Shown: positions 27,205 to 37,464, counted from the first letter of the stretch. The stretch is DNA of 64,000 nucleotides from Janthinobacterium sp. J1-1 (GCF_030944405.1 NZ_CP132339.1:6200001-6264000), one strand, 5' to 3'. The notes: generated by a model from the sequence alone, not told the origin. Made by a program: numbers and translations.

Positions 27205-28587
27205 TCAGCGCAGCGGCGTCGGGTAGCTTGCCACGCTGACATTGCCGTCGCGGTCGATCGCCTGCACGCCAAAGAAGTAATTATCTTTCGACAGCGCCAG
27301 TCTCGCTTCCGTGACATTGCCGACGTCCTGCGCGCCCTGCCACTGGTCGGCCGTGGTGGCGCGCCAGACCACGCGGTAGCCGGCCAGGTCCGGTTCCGTG
27401 TTCGGCTGCCACACCAGCGTGGTGGCGTTTTCCAGCTTGGCCGTGCGCACCTGCACCCGGGCCGGCGCGGCTGGCGCCAATGCCAGCGAGGCCAGCGCGG
27501 CGGCGTTGACGCGCGTTACCTTGGCCACGTAATCGTAGTCGACGAATTGCGGCAGGTCGCCGTACTGCACCCCGTTTTCCACCCGCACATCCTGGTGCTG
27601 GTGCGCGAAATCCTCGTTCGGCTCGGTAAAGCGCAGCGCCGCATAGCCTTGCGCCAGGAACGGCATATGGTCGCCACCGCGCAGGTAGCGGTCGGCGCGC
27701 TGGATCACGTTGACCTTGAAACCCGGCACATAGCGTTCGCCCACCTGTTTTACATGGCGCGCCAGCTGGCGCGAGATGGAATCATTTTCGCCACCGGTGG
27801 CCACCAGGCCGCGCACGCCGTCGCTCATTTCCTTCACCGCCGGGATGCCCTCGGCAAACAGGCGCACCTGGCCGCCGTCGACCGTGCCGTCGTCGGCGCG
27901 CGAACTGCCGATGATGTCATTGTTGAGCATGCCGGCGATATTAAGCTGCTTCAATTTTGCCTGCTGCGCCCAGTGGCCGGAGCCCAGCAGGCCCTGCTAT
28001 TCGGCCGCCACCGCCATGAACACCAGCGTCGCGTCGAACTGCTGGCGCGCCATCACGCACGCCATTTCGATCACGGCGGCCGTGCCGGAAGCATCGTCGT
28101 TGGCGCCCGGCGCATTGCCGCTGGCGTCCATCACGTCGGTGGCGCGCGAATCATAGTGGCCGCTGACCACATAGATGCGCTGCGCCGACTGCGGGTCGCT
28201 GCCGGGCAGGGTCGCCACCACGTTGACGATTTCGGTCGGGCGCGAGATGCGCTTCGACACCGGCGTCACATGGCTGTCGAACGCCACCTGCAGCCGCCCG
28301 CCCGCCTGCGCGCCGCAACGCTCGAGTTCGGCCTTGATCCAGCGCCGCGCCGCGCCGATGCCCTGCGTGTCGGACACCGTATCGGACATGGTATGGCGCG
28401 TCTGGAAGCTGACCAGCTTGCGCACATGGGCTTCGATGCGCTGCGGCGAAATGCCGGCCACCAGTTGCACGATGGCCGGCTGCAGCCGGTCCTCGGCAAC
28501 CTGTTGCACTGGCGCCGCCGATACGCCGGCGGCCGCCATCCAGCTTGACAGCAGGCCCGCCGTCACACCCGTCAACATCCTGATCAT
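27205..28587 (-). pseudogene. M28-family metallopeptidase broken by an in-frame amber codon
   Basis: Reading from ATG 28587 gives a signal peptide, then the M28 zinc motifs SGHYDSRAT and GANDDASGTAA, up to AVAAE, where TAG (27997-27999) stops translation after 196 residues. The same frame continues with QGLLGSGHW, NNDIIGSS, further M28 sequence and a fibronectin III-like C-terminus, down to 27205. Functional relatives read EEQGLLGS here, so TAG replaces the second Glu, a metal ligand, by one substitution (GAG to TAG). The intact product would have been about 460 aa. The downstream part has an in-frame ATG (27954) but would lack half the active site. Confidence 0.85.
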
Positions 28588-28878
28588 CTTGCCCGTCTCC
28601 GAAAAATAGTCGTGGCAGGCATTCTCGCATTCTTCACGGCCAGCGTGGCCGGCCTACACAAAACTTAACATGATCATTATTACCATTAAAATAATTGTTG
28701 TTTTCAAGACATGGCATGCGCGTTTCTGGTCCAGGCTGCCATAATCTGGTCAACAAGACATAATAGTTGTCTTAGATATACAAGATTAGCAGGACCGGCC
28801 GCAAGGCCGCGACACCAACGTTGGCCAAAAAGCTTGCCGACAGTCTGTACTCCCCCCTGTCTCTACTGGAGCTTTTTG
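28588..28878 (+). promoter_or_regulatory. Divergent intergenic region upstream of the PEP-CTERM gene
   Basis: 291 bp between the divergent M28 and PEP-CTERM genes, AT-rich in its centre. It contains an inverted repeat AAGACA (28755-28760) / TGTCTT (28768-28773), 7-nt loop, a possible operator. No promoter close to consensus could be fixed. GGAG lies 7 nt before ATG 28879. Confidence 0.35.
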
Positions 28879-29640
28879 ATGCGCAATATTACTGTGATGC
28901 TGGCGCTGGCCGCCGCTACCCTGATCAGCACGACCGCCGCACAGGCACAAACCAACCTTGTCAAGAACGGCGATTTCGAGCTGACCAGCAATGGCACCTC
29001 GAAGCAGATCAATGAAGGCACGACCGCCCGCGCCGACCGCACCTACCTGACCGACTGGACCAGCAAGGGCTACAACTTCGTCCTGAACGGCAGCAATATC
29101 GACAGCACCACCGCGCAGACGGCGCTGGCCCTGTGGGGTCCGAATTCCTACGGTGGCCGCGACGCGACATCGCAGAACGGCCTGGGCGTGAGCCCGACCG
29201 GCGGCAATGTGCTGGCGGCCGACTGGGATTATTTTGCCGGTCCTGTCTCGCAGCAGATCAGCGGCCTGGTGGCCGGCCAGGCTTACACCCTGAGCTTTTC
29301 CTACGGTGCGGCGCAGCAAGTCGGCTACAGCGGCGCCAACGCGATCAACTACTGGGATGTGTCGCTGGGCGGCAGCACGCAGCAGACCGCTTCCCTGTCC
29401 AACGCCAGCCACGGTTTCACCGGCTGGCAGCAGGCCAGCATGACGTTTACCGTCACCAGCAGCAGCGAATTGCTGTCGTTTATGGCCAAGGGCGGCCCAT
29501 CGGGCGCGCCGCCATTCATGCTGCTCGACGGCGTCGCGCTGGTCTCGGCCGTGCCGGAACCGTCGACCTGGGGCATGCTGCTGGGCGGCCTGGGCCTGCT
29601 GGCCTTCATGGCACGCCGCCGCAAGGCCGCCGCCGTCTAA
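28879..29640 (+). CDS. PEP-CTERM sorting domain protein
   Basis: 253 aa. Signal peptide (MRNITVMLALAAATLISTTAAQAQ), a beta-sandwich-like body beginning NLVKNGDFEL (carbohydrate-binding-like), and the tripartite C-terminal sorting signal VPEPSTWGMLLGGLGLLAFMARRRK. Such proteins are recognised by exosortase EpsH/XrtA and end at the cell surface or in exopolysaccharide. No exosortase is in the window. A strong terminator follows. Confidence 0.92.
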   Translation: MRNITVMLALAAATLISTTAAQAQTNLVKNGDFELTSNGTSKQINEGTTARADRTYLTDWTSKGYNFVLNGSNIDSTTAQTALALWGPNSYGGRDATSQNGLGVSPTGGNVLAADWDYFAGPVSQQISGLVAGQAYTLSFSYGAAQQVGYSGANAINYWDVSLGGSTQQTASLSNASHGFTGWQQASMTFTVTSSSELLSFMAKGGPSGAPPFMLLDGVALVSAVPEPSTWGMLLGGLGLLAFMARRRKAAAV

Positions 29641-29658
29641 GGGGCGCTGGCGCAGACT

Positions 29659-29691
29659 AATCCGGACCGGCCTTGCCCGTCCGGATTTTTT
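29659..29691 (+). terminator. Intrinsic terminator after the PEP-CTERM gene
   Basis: AATCCGGAC (29659-29667) and GTCCGGATT (29679-29687), 11-nt loop, followed by a T-run to 29691. Confidence 0.9.
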
Positions 29692-29719
29692 GCTTTGATT
29701 CCACTTTTCACATCTCGCC

Positions 29720-30577
29720 ATGAGCTCGCTGCAAGCCATCCTCTCCCATTTGCCCGGCCTGGCCGTCGACGTGCTGCGCCTGGGCATCTGGCTGCTCGCC
29801 TTGACCATGCTGTTCGTGCCGCTGGAACGTTTTTTTGGCCAGCGCCACGCCGGCCGCAGCAAGCGGGAACTGGCCGGCGACCTGGGCTTTTATTTTCTCA
29901 GCAGCCTGCTGCCGGCCCTGCTGCTGGCGGCCCCGCTGGCGCTGGTCGCGGTAGCCGGACAGCGGCTGCTGCCCGATGCCGTGCCCGCCGCGCTGGGCGC
30001 GCTGCCGCTATGGGCCAAGGTGGCGCTGGGCTTGCTGATCGGCGAAGTCGGTACTTACTGGGGGCACAGGCTCAGCCATGAAATACCATGGTTGTGGCGT
30101 TTTCATGCCGTGCACCACAGCACCAGTCACATGTATTTCCTGGCCAATACCCGTACGCACCCGGTCGACATGGTGGTCACGCGTTTGTTCGGCATGACGC
30201 CCTTGTATCTGCTGGGCCTGGCAGGTCCAGGCGCCGCCGGCAGCGCCGCGCCCGTGGCGCTGCTGCTGGTGGGCACCGTGTGGGGCTTTTTTATCCACGC
30301 CAACCTGCGCTGGCGTTTCGGCCCGCTGGAATGGCTGGTCGCCACGCCCGCCTTCCACCACTGGCATCACAGCAAGTTCGACCATATCAACCGCAACTAC
30401 GCCTCGACCCTGCCTTTCCTGGACCGCGTGTTCGGCACCCATTACCTGCCGCGCGCGTGGCCCGAGGCGGTCGGCATCGAGGCCGCCATGCCGGTCAGCC
30501 TGGGCGGGCAGTTGATGGCGCCGCTGCGCCGTGCCGCCGCCAGCCCGCCAGCAGCAGCGCCAGGGTCAGCAGACTAA
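29720..30577 (+). CDS. Sterol desaturase / fatty acid hydroxylase family membrane protein
   Basis: 285 aa with four or so membrane segments. The eight-histidine di-iron signature is present: HRLSH (HxxxH), HAVHHS (HxxHH), HHWHH (HxxHH) plus HP in RTHPVDM. Related bacterial proteins hydroxylate or desaturate membrane lipids or carotenoids. The 3' end overlaps the convergent MFS gene by 83 bp, and its last 27 residues (Pro/Ala-rich) may be unneeded extension. Confidence 0.88.
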   Translation: MSSLQAILSHLPGLAVDVLRLGIWLLALTMLFVPLERFFGQRHAGRSKRELAGDLGFYFLSSLLPALLLAAPLALVAVAGQRLLPDAVPAALGALPLWAKVALGLLIGEVGTYWGHRLSHEIPWLWRFHAVHHSTSHMYFLANTRTHPVDMVVTRLFGMTPLYLLGLAGPGAAGSAAPVALLLVGTVWGFFIHANLRWRFGPLEWLVATPAFHHWHHSKFDHINRNYASTLPFLDRVFGTHYLPRAWPEAVGIEAAMPVSLGGQLMAPLRRAAASPPAAAPGSAD

Positions 30578-31889
30578 GCCCGCACAACAGCCACAGCGCG
30601 GCACGGAAACCGGCCTGGAAGTGCGCCGCGCCGCCGGCCGCCTGGAAGACCATGCTGGCGATCGTCAGGCCCAGCGCCGCGCCAAGATTGTGCAAGGTCC
30701 ACGAGGCGCCCATCGCCACGCTGGCCAGCGCAGGCGGCACGCACGCGAGCGCGGCCACGGTGGCCGGCCCCAGGATGCAGCCCCAGCCGATACCCATGAC
30801 AGCCAGCGCCGCGATCACCCACGTCCAGCCGGAGTCGCTTGTAAAACTGGCCTGCATGGCGGCCGACAGCGCCAGGAAAGCAAAACCCGTCACCAGCAGC
30901 GGCGCCGTGCCATGGCGATCGGCGGCGCGCCCGGCCAGCGGCGACACGCAAGCCATCACGGCAGTCACCGGCAACAGCAGCCAGCCGATGGCGGCACTGC
31001 CCTGGCCGCGCACTTCGCTCAGGTACAAGGGCAGCAGGAAAAACGCGGCGCAATAGAAAAACGCCAGCGAAAAGTTGGCCAGCGCGGCCAGCAGGAAACG
31101 CCCGTTGACGAACAGGCCCGGCTGCAGCAGCGGTGATACCACCTTGCGCTCGACCAGCACGAATACCAGCAGCAATGCCAGGCCCGCGCCCGCCGTGCCC
31201 AGCGTCAAGCTCGACCACCAGCCCCAGGCGCCGCCTTGGGCGATCGCCAGCAGCAGGCAGGGCAAGGCCACGGCCAGCAGCACAAAGCCCGCCACGTCGA
31301 AACGTGCACGCACGCCGCGCGATGCGTCCACCCGGCCCAGGCACAGCAGGAAGGCCAGCGCGATCAGCGGCACGTTGAGCAGGAACACCGAGCGCCAGCC
31401 GAGGCTGGCCACCAGCAGGCCACCGGCGACGGGCCCGATCGCCAGCCCCAGCCCATTGGCCGCGAACAGCAGCCCCAGCGCCCTGCCCCGCTCGCTGTCG
31501 GGAAAGGCATGGGCGACGATGGCGGCCGAGGTCGTGTACAGCGCCGCGCAGGCCACGCCCTGCAGCAGCCGGCAGGCGATCAGCGCCGCCATCGACTGCG
31601 CCAGCCCAGCGCCCAGCGAGGCCGCGCCAAACACCAGCATGCCCGCGTACAGCAAACGGCGCCGGCCCAGCAGGTCGGCCAGGCGGCCGGCGGCCACCAT
31701 GCAGGCCGACAGGGCCATCACGAAAATGGTGACGATCCATTGCGCCTGTTCCACATCGGCCTGCAGGCTGTGCTGGATCGCGGGCATGGCGGTATTGACG
31801 ATGGTGAAATCGATACAGCCGAGAAAACTGGCAATGGCGATGCCCGCCAAGGCCAGCCAGCGGCGGCGATTGCTTGAAGTGTTGTTCAT
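30495..31889 (-). CDS. MFS transporter, DHA2 (14-helix) drug-export type
   Basis: 464 aa, very hydrophobic, predicted 14 membrane helices. Motif A is GRLADLLGRRRLLYAG after helix 2, and the helix-5 region GLAIGPVAGGLLVASLGWRSVFLLNVP is the antiporter motif C of proton-drug antiporters. It is divergent from a LysR gene, so induction by the LysR ligand is likely. Its 3' end overlaps the convergent hydroxylase gene by 83 bp. Confidence 0.92.
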   Translation of the reverse strand: MNNTSSNRRRWLALAGIAIASFLGCIDFTIVNTAMPAIQHSLQADVEQAQWIVTIFVMALSACMVAAGRLADLLGRRRLLYAGMLVFGAASLGAGLAQSMAALIACRLLQGVACAALYTTSAAIVAHAFPDSERGRALGLLFAANGLGLAIGPVAGGLLVASLGWRSVFLLNVPLIALAFLLCLGRVDASRGVRARFDVAGFVLLAVALPCLLLAIAQGGAWGWWSSLTLGTAGAGLALLLVFVLVERKVVSPLLQPGLFVNGRFLLAALANFSLAFFYCAAFFLLPLYLSEVRGQGSAAIGWLLLPVTAVMACVSPLAGRAADRHGTAPLLVTGFAFLALSAAMQASFTSDSGWTWVIAALAVMGIGWGCILGPATVAALACVPPALASVAMGASWTLHNLGAALGLTIASMVFQAAGGAAHFQAGFRAALWLLCGLSLLTLALLLAGWRRHGAAAPSTARPG

Positions 31890-31965
31890 GGAGTTCCTTG
31901 CCTGGTTCGGCCCATGATTTTATTGGCGACGGCAAGGCGGCAGTCTGGCCACTCATTCGCATGAT

Positions 31966-31989
31966 TTGATACCATGACGATCGAATCAA
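31966..31989. promoter_or_regulatory. Possible LysR operator between the MFS and LysR genes
   Basis: TTGAT (31966-31970), 14 nt, ATCAA (31985-31989): an interrupted palindrome in the 114-bp divergent spacer, of the size seen in LysR-type sites. It lies 14 bp before the LysR start, which suits autoregulation. Confidence 0.4.
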
Positions 31990-32003
31990 TTACAAGGCAC
32001 CGC

Positions 32004-32933
32004 ATGATTTCCAATGAACGCTTTGCCGGCATCCGCGCCTTTGTGCAAGCCGTCGAGGCCGGCAGCTTCAGCCGCGCCGCACAGCAGCTGGGCCTGTCGC
32101 CATCGAGCGTGGGCAAGGCCGTCGCGCGGCTGGAACAACGGCTGGATGTGCGCCTATTTCACCGCACCACGCGCAGCCTGTCGCTGACCGACGAAGGCCT
32201 GGCCTTCCACGACAGCTGCGTGCGGGCGCTGGCGGAACTGGAACAGGCGGAAAATGCGCTGGCCGAGCGCCGTATGCAGCCTGCGGGCCGCCTGCGCATC
32301 GCCGTGCCGGTGCTGCTGGGGCGCGACTGGGTCATGCCGCTGCTGCTCAAGCTGGCCGGGGATTACCCGGCGCTGGAAATCGAGGCGCGCTTTTCCAACC
32401 AGCCGGTCGACTTTGCCGAGCAAGGCTGCGACCTGGCCGTGCGCATCGGCCTGCTCGACGACAGTGCCAGCCTGGCGGCGCGCCAGCTGGGCATGCAAAA
32501 GCTGGTGGTGTGCGCGGCGCCGGCCTACCTGGCGCGGCATGGCGCGCCAGCGACGCCTGGCGCCTTGAACGGCCATGCCTGCATCGGCATGCTGCGTGAT
32601 GAGCAGCTGGAAGCCTGGCAACTGCGCGAGGCCAACGGGAGCATCAGCGTGCACCTCAGCATGAAAATCAGCGCACGCCTGCGCCTGGGCAATCTGGAAG
32701 CGGTCAAGCAGGCGGCGCTGGCCGGCCATGGCCTGGCGCAGCTGCCGCGCTGGCTGGTGGAGCAAGAACTGGCCAGCGGGCAATTGCAAGCGGTGCTGGA
32801 AGCGTACGCGGGACCGGGCCTGCCCCTGTACGCCGCCTGGCCCGCCTCGCGCGCCATGACGGCGCGGCTGCGGCTGGTGATCGATACCTTGCGCGGCAAT
32901 GTGCCGGCCGGCTTGCAAGGAACTGCCGACTGA
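32004..32933 (+). CDS. LysR-family transcriptional regulator
   Basis: 309 aa. N-terminal HTH (FAGIRAFVQAVEAGSFSRAAQQLGLSPSSVGKAVARLE) and a C-terminal effector-binding domain (about 90-300) of the CrgA/AaeR-like group. ATG 32004 has AAGG 7 nt upstream; the longer frame from 31974 (MTIESITRHR) has none. It probably controls the divergent MFS exporter. Confidence 0.9.
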   Translation: MISNERFAGIRAFVQAVEAGSFSRAAQQLGLSPSSVGKAVARLEQRLDVRLFHRTTRSLSLTDEGLAFHDSCVRALAELEQAENALAERRMQPAGRLRIAVPVLLGRDWVMPLLLKLAGDYPALEIEARFSNQPVDFAEQGCDLAVRIGLLDDSASLAARQLGMQKLVVCAAPAYLARHGAPATPGALNGHACIGMLRDEQLEAWQLREANGSISVHLSMKISARLRLGNLEAVKQAALAGHGLAQLPRWLVEQELASGQLQAVLEAYAGPGLPLYAAWPASRAMTARLRLVIDTLRGNVPAGLQGTAD

Positions 32934-32937
32934 ACGC

Positions 32938-33249
32938 TTATTTTTTCTCGGCCACTTTCACCGCCGGCTTGACCGCCCCGGCCTTGCCCTGGCCATTGAC
33001 CTGCAAGCCCGCTTCGGACAGCTTGACGGCGCTTTTCGGGCCGATGCCCTTGACCCGGGTTTCAAAGTCGGACCAGTCCTTGTACGGTCCCTTGGCGCGT
33101 TCATCGATGATGGCTTTCGAGGTCGCCGGGCCGATACCCTTGACGCTGTCGAGCGCCGCCTGGTCGGCCTTGTTGACGTCCACCTGGGCCATGGCCAGGC
33201 CCATTGTCGCGGCAAGGGTAGCCACGGCCAATACAAGTTGTTTAAACAT
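32938..33249 (-). CDS. ComEA-like helix-hairpin-helix secreted protein
   Basis: 103 aa. Signal peptide (MFKQLVLAVATLAATMGLAMAQ), then two HhH units: VDVNKADQAALDSVKGIGPATSKAIIDER and DWSDFETRVKGIGPKSAVKLSEAGL. The tail is Lys/Ala-rich. ComEA proteins bind double-stranded DNA in the periplasm during natural uptake; short versions like this are widespread, and a role in uptake is only inferred. GGAG lies 8-9 nt before ATG 33249. Confidence 0.88.
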   Translation of the reverse strand: MFKQLVLAVATLAATMGLAMAQVDVNKADQAALDSVKGIGPATSKAIIDERAKGPYKDWSDFETRVKGIGPKSAVKLSEAGLQVNGQGKAGAVKPAVKVAEKK

Positions 33250-33408
33250 GGGAAAGTCTCCGTAGTGTGGTTGAAGAACACTGAAACGGCAGACAAGACA
33301 GCGCCTGGCCGTCATCGAAGTTTAGCGGACGCGGCATGGGCCGGCGGAGGTGGCGCAGCGGAAGGCCTGCGCCAGATCAAGCGAACTGGCGCAGGCGGTA
33401 CGGAAGAT

Positions 33409-34362
33409 TTATTGCGGGAACAGTTCCGCGCGCGTGACGGTGGCCGTGCCCAATTTGCCAACCACGATGCCGCCGGCGCGGTTGGCCGTGCGTACGGCGT
33501 CGCCCAGGCCCATGCCGGCGCCCAGCATGGCGGCCATGGTGGCGATCACCGTGTCGCCGGCGCCGGACACATCGAACACTTCGCGCGCGTCGGTCGGCAT
33601 GTGCAGCACCTCATCGGCCGTGTACAAGCTCATGCCCTCTTCCGAACGGGTCAGCAGCAAGGCGTCCAGGCCCAGCTGCGAGCGCATCTGCTGGGCACGC
33701 TCGGTCAGCTGCTCTTCCGTGCTCCAGTTGCCGATAATGCGGCGCAGTTCCGACTTGTTCGGCGTCAGCACTGACGCGCCCGCGTAGCGCGAAAAATCGT
33801 CGCCTTTCGGATCGACCATCACGATCTTGCCGGCCGCGCGCGCCGCCTTGATCATGTCGGCCACATTCACCAGGCTGCCCTTGGCATAGTCGGACAAAAT
33901 CACCACGTCGCAGTCGGGCAGCAGGGTATTGAACTGCTTGAGCTTGTCGCGCAGCACCGTATCGCTGGGCGCATCCTCGAAATCGATGCGCAGCATCTGC
34001 TGCTGGCGGCCGATCACGCGCAGCTTGATGATGGTGGAAATGGCGGCATCGCGCTGCAGGTGGCTGCGGATGCCGTCCTCGCCCAGCAGGCGCTCGACCT
34101 GGCTGCCCGCCTCGTCGTCGCCGACCACGCCCAGCAAACTGGTCTTCGCGCCCAGCGCGGCCGCATTGCGCGCCACGTTGGCCGCACCGCCCAGGCGCTC
34201 TTCGCGCCTCTCGATGCGCACGATGGGCACCGGCGCTTCCGGCGAAATACGGCTGACGTCGCCAAACCAGTAACGGTCCAGCATCACGTCGCCCACCACC
34301 AGCAGGCGTACCCTGGCCAGGCTGTCTGGCGCCGTCAAGCTTGCCACCTCGTGCGCGCTCAT
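33409..34362 (-). CDS. rfaE1: D-glycero-beta-D-manno-heptose-7-phosphate kinase
   Basis: 317 aa, PfkB/ribokinase fold. [16 protein letters not shown] and the C-terminal anion-hole/base motif [11 protein letters not shown] are diagnostic. It is the kinase half of HldE (RfaE domain I) encoded alone, as is usual in Burkholderiales. It phosphorylates heptose 7-phosphate for the LPS inner core. It starts inside the end of ugd (4-bp overlap). Confidence 0.93.
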   Translation of the reverse strand: MSAHEVASLTAPDSLARVRLLVVGDVMLDRYWFGDVSRISPEAPVPIVRIERREERLGGAANVARNAAALGAKTSLLGVVGDDEAGSQVERLLGEDGIRSHLQRDAAISTIIKLRVIGRQQQMLRIDFEDAPSDTVLRDKLKQFNTLLPDCDVVILSDYAKGSLVNVADMIKAARAAGKIVMVDPKGDDFSRYAGASVLTPNKSELRRIIGNWSTEEQLTERAQQMRSQLGLDALLLTRSEEGMSLYTADEVLHMPTDAREVFDVSGAGDTVIATMAAMLGAGMGLGDAVRTANRAGGIVVGKLGTATVTRAELFPQ

Positions 34363-35726
34363 GCCGGCACCTTGATCGAGCGGCCGATGCCGTGGTATTC
34401 GATACCATGCATGGCCATGCTGTCCGGCTCGTACAGGTTGCGGCCGTCAAAAATCACCGGCTGTTTCAAGCGCTTCTTGATCAGCTCGAAGTCGGGGCTG
34501 CGGAACGCTTTCCACTCGGTCACGATCACCAGCGCATCGGCATCGACCAGGGCGTCGGACGGGCTGTCGGCATAGCGGATGTTCGCCAGTTGCCCTGATG
34601 TGAGGTCCAGCGGCAGCACGCGCTGCGCTTCCGCCATTGCCACCGGGTCATATACGGCCACCGTGGCGCCGCGCGACAACAAATCGGCCAGCAGCACGCG
34701 CGCCGACGCTTCGCGCATATCGTCCGTGTTCGGCTTGAAAGCCAGCCCCCAGATGGCGAAGTGGCGTCCGGCCAGGTCATTGCCGAAGCGTGTGATCACC
34801 TTGCCGCCCAGGATATGCTTTTGCCGGTCGTTCACCGCTTCGACGGCGCGCAGTATCAGCAACTCCTGGTCGTGGCCACGGGCCGTGCGTTCCAGCGCCT
34901 GCACGTCTTTCGGGAAGCACGAGCCGCCATAGCCGCAGCCGGCGTACAAAAAGCTGTAGCCGATGCGCGGATCGGAACCGACGCCGCGGCGCACCGCTTC
35001 GATATCGACGCCGACCTTGTCGGCCAGGTTGGCCAGTTCATTCATGAACGAGATGCGCGTGGCCAGCATGGCGTTGGCCGCGTACTTGGTGAACTCGGCC
35101 GAGCGCACGTCCATCCAGTAGGTGCGCTCGCGGTTGCGGTTGAACGGCGCGTACAGGCTGCGCAGCAGGTCGCGCGCGCGCTCGCCTTCCGGTGTCGTAT
35201 CGACGCCGATCACGATGCGGTCGGGCCGCATGAAGTCTTCCACGGCCGCGCCTTCCTTGAGGAACTCGGGGTTCGAGGCGACAGAAAACGTGGCATAGGT
35301 GGCGCGCAGGTCCAGTTCGGCCTGGATGGCGGCACGCACTTTTTCGGCCGTGCCGACCGGTACCGTCGACTTGTCGACGATAACCTTGTATTCGTTCATG
35401 TACTTGCCGATGCCACGCGCGGCGGCCAGCACGTATTGCAGGTCGGCCGAGCCGTCTTCGTCGGGTGGCGTGCCGACGGCGATGAACTGCAGCACGCCAT
35501 GATGGGCGGCCGCTTCCACGTCAGTGGAAAAGGTCAGGCGGCCGGCGGCGCGGTTGCGCGACACGACTTCTTCCAGGCCAGGTTCATGGATGGGGATGCC
35601 GCCGCTGTTGAGCAGTTCGACTTTTTTCGCGTCGAGGTCAAGGCAAAAGACGTCATTGCCCAGCTCGGCCAGGCAGGCGCCCGTGACGAGGCCGACATAG
35701 CCGGTGCCGATAATGGTGATTTTCAT
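34359..35726 (-). CDS. ugd: UDP-glucose 6-dehydrogenase
   Basis: 455 aa. N-terminal NAD-binding [23 protein letters not shown], catalytic Cys in [12 protein letters not shown], and a C-terminal UDP-binding domain with [14 protein letters not shown]. It makes UDP-glucuronate for capsule, exopolysaccharide or lipid A modification. It is translationally coupled to rfaE1. The ORF could be extended to 35771, but ATG 35726 matches the family start. Confidence 0.95.
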   Translation of the reverse strand: MKITIIGTGYVGLVTGACLAELGNDVFCLDLDAKKVELLNSGGIPIHEPGLEEVVSRNRAAGRLTFSTDVEAAAHHGVLQFIAVGTPPDEDGSADLQYVLAAARGIGKYMNEYKVIVDKSTVPVGTAEKVRAAIQAELDLRATYATFSVASNPEFLKEGAAVEDFMRPDRIVIGVDTTPEGERARDLLRSLYAPFNRNRERTYWMDVRSAEFTKYAANAMLATRISFMNELANLADKVGVDIEAVRRGVGSDPRIGYSFLYAGCGYGGSCFPKDVQALERTARGHDQELLILRAVEAVNDRQKHILGGKVITRFGNDLAGRHFAIWGLAFKPNTDDMREASARVLLADLLSRGATVAVYDPVAMAEAQRVLPLDLTSGQLANIRYADSPSDALVDADALVIVTEWKAFRSPDFELIKKRLKQPVIFDGRNLYEPDSMAMHGIEYHGIGRSIKVPA

Positions 35727-35765
35727 GGTTGTACCGTATGGATAAAAAGCAGGTCTTACATAGAA

Positions 35766-35802
35766 GTACACGCCACATTGCCCGAGGCAAGGTGACGTGT
35801 AC
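35766..35802 (-). terminator. Long hairpin after lapB
   Basis: A 17-nt arm (35766-35782) pairs with 35786-35802 with two mismatches and a 3-nt loop, just past the lapB stop. There is no clean T-run directly after it, so it could be a processing or stabilising hairpin as well as a terminator. Confidence 0.5.
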
Positions 35803-35805
35803 GAA

Positions 35806-36981
35806 TCAGTTCATGACGTTGAGTTCTTCGGTGCGGCGCGGTGGGTAGGTTTCCCACTTGTTGCAGCCGGGGCAGTGCCAGTAGAACTGGCGCGCCTTGA
35901 AGCCGCAGTGGCTGCACTGGTAGCGGGCCAGTTTTTGCGTGTAGCCGTGCACCAGGTTTTTCACCATCGACAATTCGGACCAGATCGCCGCCGGCGCGTC
36001 CATCATGCGCGCTTCGAGCAGCTTGTCCAGGCCCAGCAGGGTCGGCGTGCGGCGCAGCTCGGCGCTGACCAGCTGCTTGGCGGCGTCGACGCCGTCCAGG
36101 TCCAGCACCGCCTTGAACACCACTTCGATCAAATCGATCGACGACGCTTCCTCCAGGTAGGAACGCAGCAGGTTGATGCCTTCCTGCGGGCGGCCCAGCT
36201 TGCTGTATCCATCCATCAGGCGCTGCGCCACCAGCGCCACGTGCGGCACGCTTTGCTGCTCGACGCGACGCCAGGTCATGATCGCTTCTTCCACGTCGCC
36301 GCGCGCCAGCAGCACATCGCCCGTCAATATCGTGGCGCGCACGCTCTTGCGGTCGGTCTGCAGCGCTTTTTCCAGCAGCGGCATGGCTTCGTCGGGTTTC
36401 AGATGCACCAGCGCGTCATGCGCCAGCTCGCAATAGAACTGCGCGATTTCCTTCTGGCGCGCGCCGGCACCCGATTCCTGCAAGCCCAGCGCCGCTTCGA
36501 TGGCGCGTGGCCACTCCTTTTCGCGCTGGAAGATTTCCAGCAGCGCCCGGCGTGCCTGCACCGCATATTGCGTCTCGACCAGGCCATTGAAGGTTTCTTC
36601 GGCACGGTCCAGCAGGCCCGCTTTCAGGTAATCCATGCCCAGCTCATAAGCGGCGTGCACCTGCTGTTCCTGCGGCAGGTCCGGGCGCGCCAGCAGGTTT
36701 TGATGGACGCGGATGGCGCGTTCCGTCTCGCCGCGGCGGCGGAACAGGTTACCCAGCGCGAAGTGCATATCGGCCGATTCGGGATCGAGCTTGACGATTT
36801 CGATAAACGAGTCGATGGCCTTGTCATGCTGTTCGGTGAGCAGGAAATTCAGGCCCTTGAAGTAATTGCGCGGCAGGCTGCGCGATTCCGACACCAGCTG
36901 ATGGATGTCGACGCGCGCGGCGATCCAGCCCAGTGCAAAAAACAGGGGGATGCCCAGGAACCACCAGAATTCAAATTCCAT
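35806..36981 (-). CDS. lapB: Lipopolysaccharide assembly protein LapB
   Basis: 391 aa. An N-terminal membrane anchor ([18 protein letters not shown]), a series of TPR repeats (about 35-340) and a C-terminal rubredoxin-type metal site CSHCGF...CPGCNKW. LapB (YciM) recruits FtsH to degrade LpxC and so balances LPS with phospholipid. LapA lies 45 bp upstream, as in other proteobacteria. Confidence 0.95.
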   Translation of the reverse strand: MEFEFWWFLGIPLFFALGWIAARVDIHQLVSESRSLPRNYFKGLNFLLTEQHDKAIDSFIEIVKLDPESADMHFALGNLFRRRGETERAIRVHQNLLARPDLPQEQQVHAAYELGMDYLKAGLLDRAEETFNGLVETQYAVQARRALLEIFQREKEWPRAIEAALGLQESGAGARQKEIAQFYCELAHDALVHLKPDEAMPLLEKALQTDRKSVRATILTGDVLLARGDVEEAIMTWRRVEQQSVPHVALVAQRLMDGYSKLGRPQEGINLLRSYLEEASSIDLIEVVFKAVLDLDGVDAAKQLVSAELRRTPTLLGLDKLLEARMMDAPAAIWSELSMVKNLVHGYTQKLARYQCSHCGFKARQFYWHCPGCNKWETYPPRRTEELNVMN

Positions 36982-37026
36982 GCGATAGTTTTTATTCGTA
37001 TAAGAGAAAAAAGAAAGACCGCAGCA

Positions 37027-37332
37027 TCAAGGCTGGGTACTGACGCCGTCCGGTTGCGGCTGCACATTCGGCGACACGCCGACGGTCTGCAGCGCGGCGA
37101 TCGTGGTTTTTTGCCGGGTCGCTTCACGGCGGTGGCGGAACACGGTCGGTGTCAGGGCCAGTACGCCCAGGCTGGCGCCGGCGACAAAAAAGCCCAGCAG
37201 CATCAGGACCAGCGGACCACGGATTTCATAATTGAGGAAGACATGCAGGTCGACCACCTGCGCATTCTTCAGCGCAAAGCCGAAGAACAGGACGAAAAGA
37301 ACACAGCCAACGATGGTGGAGATGATTTTCAT
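37027..37332 (-). CDS. lapA: LapA-family membrane protein
   Basis: 101 aa, two membrane helices (about 3-20 and 40-63) with NAQVVDLHVFLNY between them, typical of LapA (DUF1049). The C-terminus is cytoplasmic, basic and then polar. ATG 37332 is used; the longer frame to 37410 has extra upstream sequence with no site. Paired with lapB. Confidence 0.88.
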   Translation of the reverse strand: MKIISTIVGCVLFVLFFGFALKNAQVVDLHVFLNYEIRGPLVLMLLGFFVAGASLGVLALTPTVFRHRREATRQKTTIAALQTVGVSPNVQPQPDGVSTQP

Positions 37333-37408
37333 CGATAGGTCCAGACCAAGAAAAACGGCAATACAAAGGGGGTTCGTGCCACACGGCACAAAGCTTCGCC
37401 ATATTAAC

Positions 37409-37437
37409 AAAAAAAAGCGGCATCCAAGGACGCCGCT
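37409..37437 (-). terminator. Intrinsic terminator after ihfB
   Basis: AGCGGC (37416-37421) with GCCGCT (37432-37437), plus inner TCC/GGA, and on the minus strand a run of eight T follows. It ends the rpsA-ihfB transcript before lapA. Confidence 0.85.
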
Positions 37438-37464
37438 CTTTGTTTTCCGCCTTCCAGCAGACGA

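Noticed and set aside
27997..27999. Read-through or pyrrolysine at TAG in the M28 gene
   Set aside because: No pyrrolysine genes or recoding signal are visible; M28 enzymes use Glu here. A simple nonsense change is the plainer reading.
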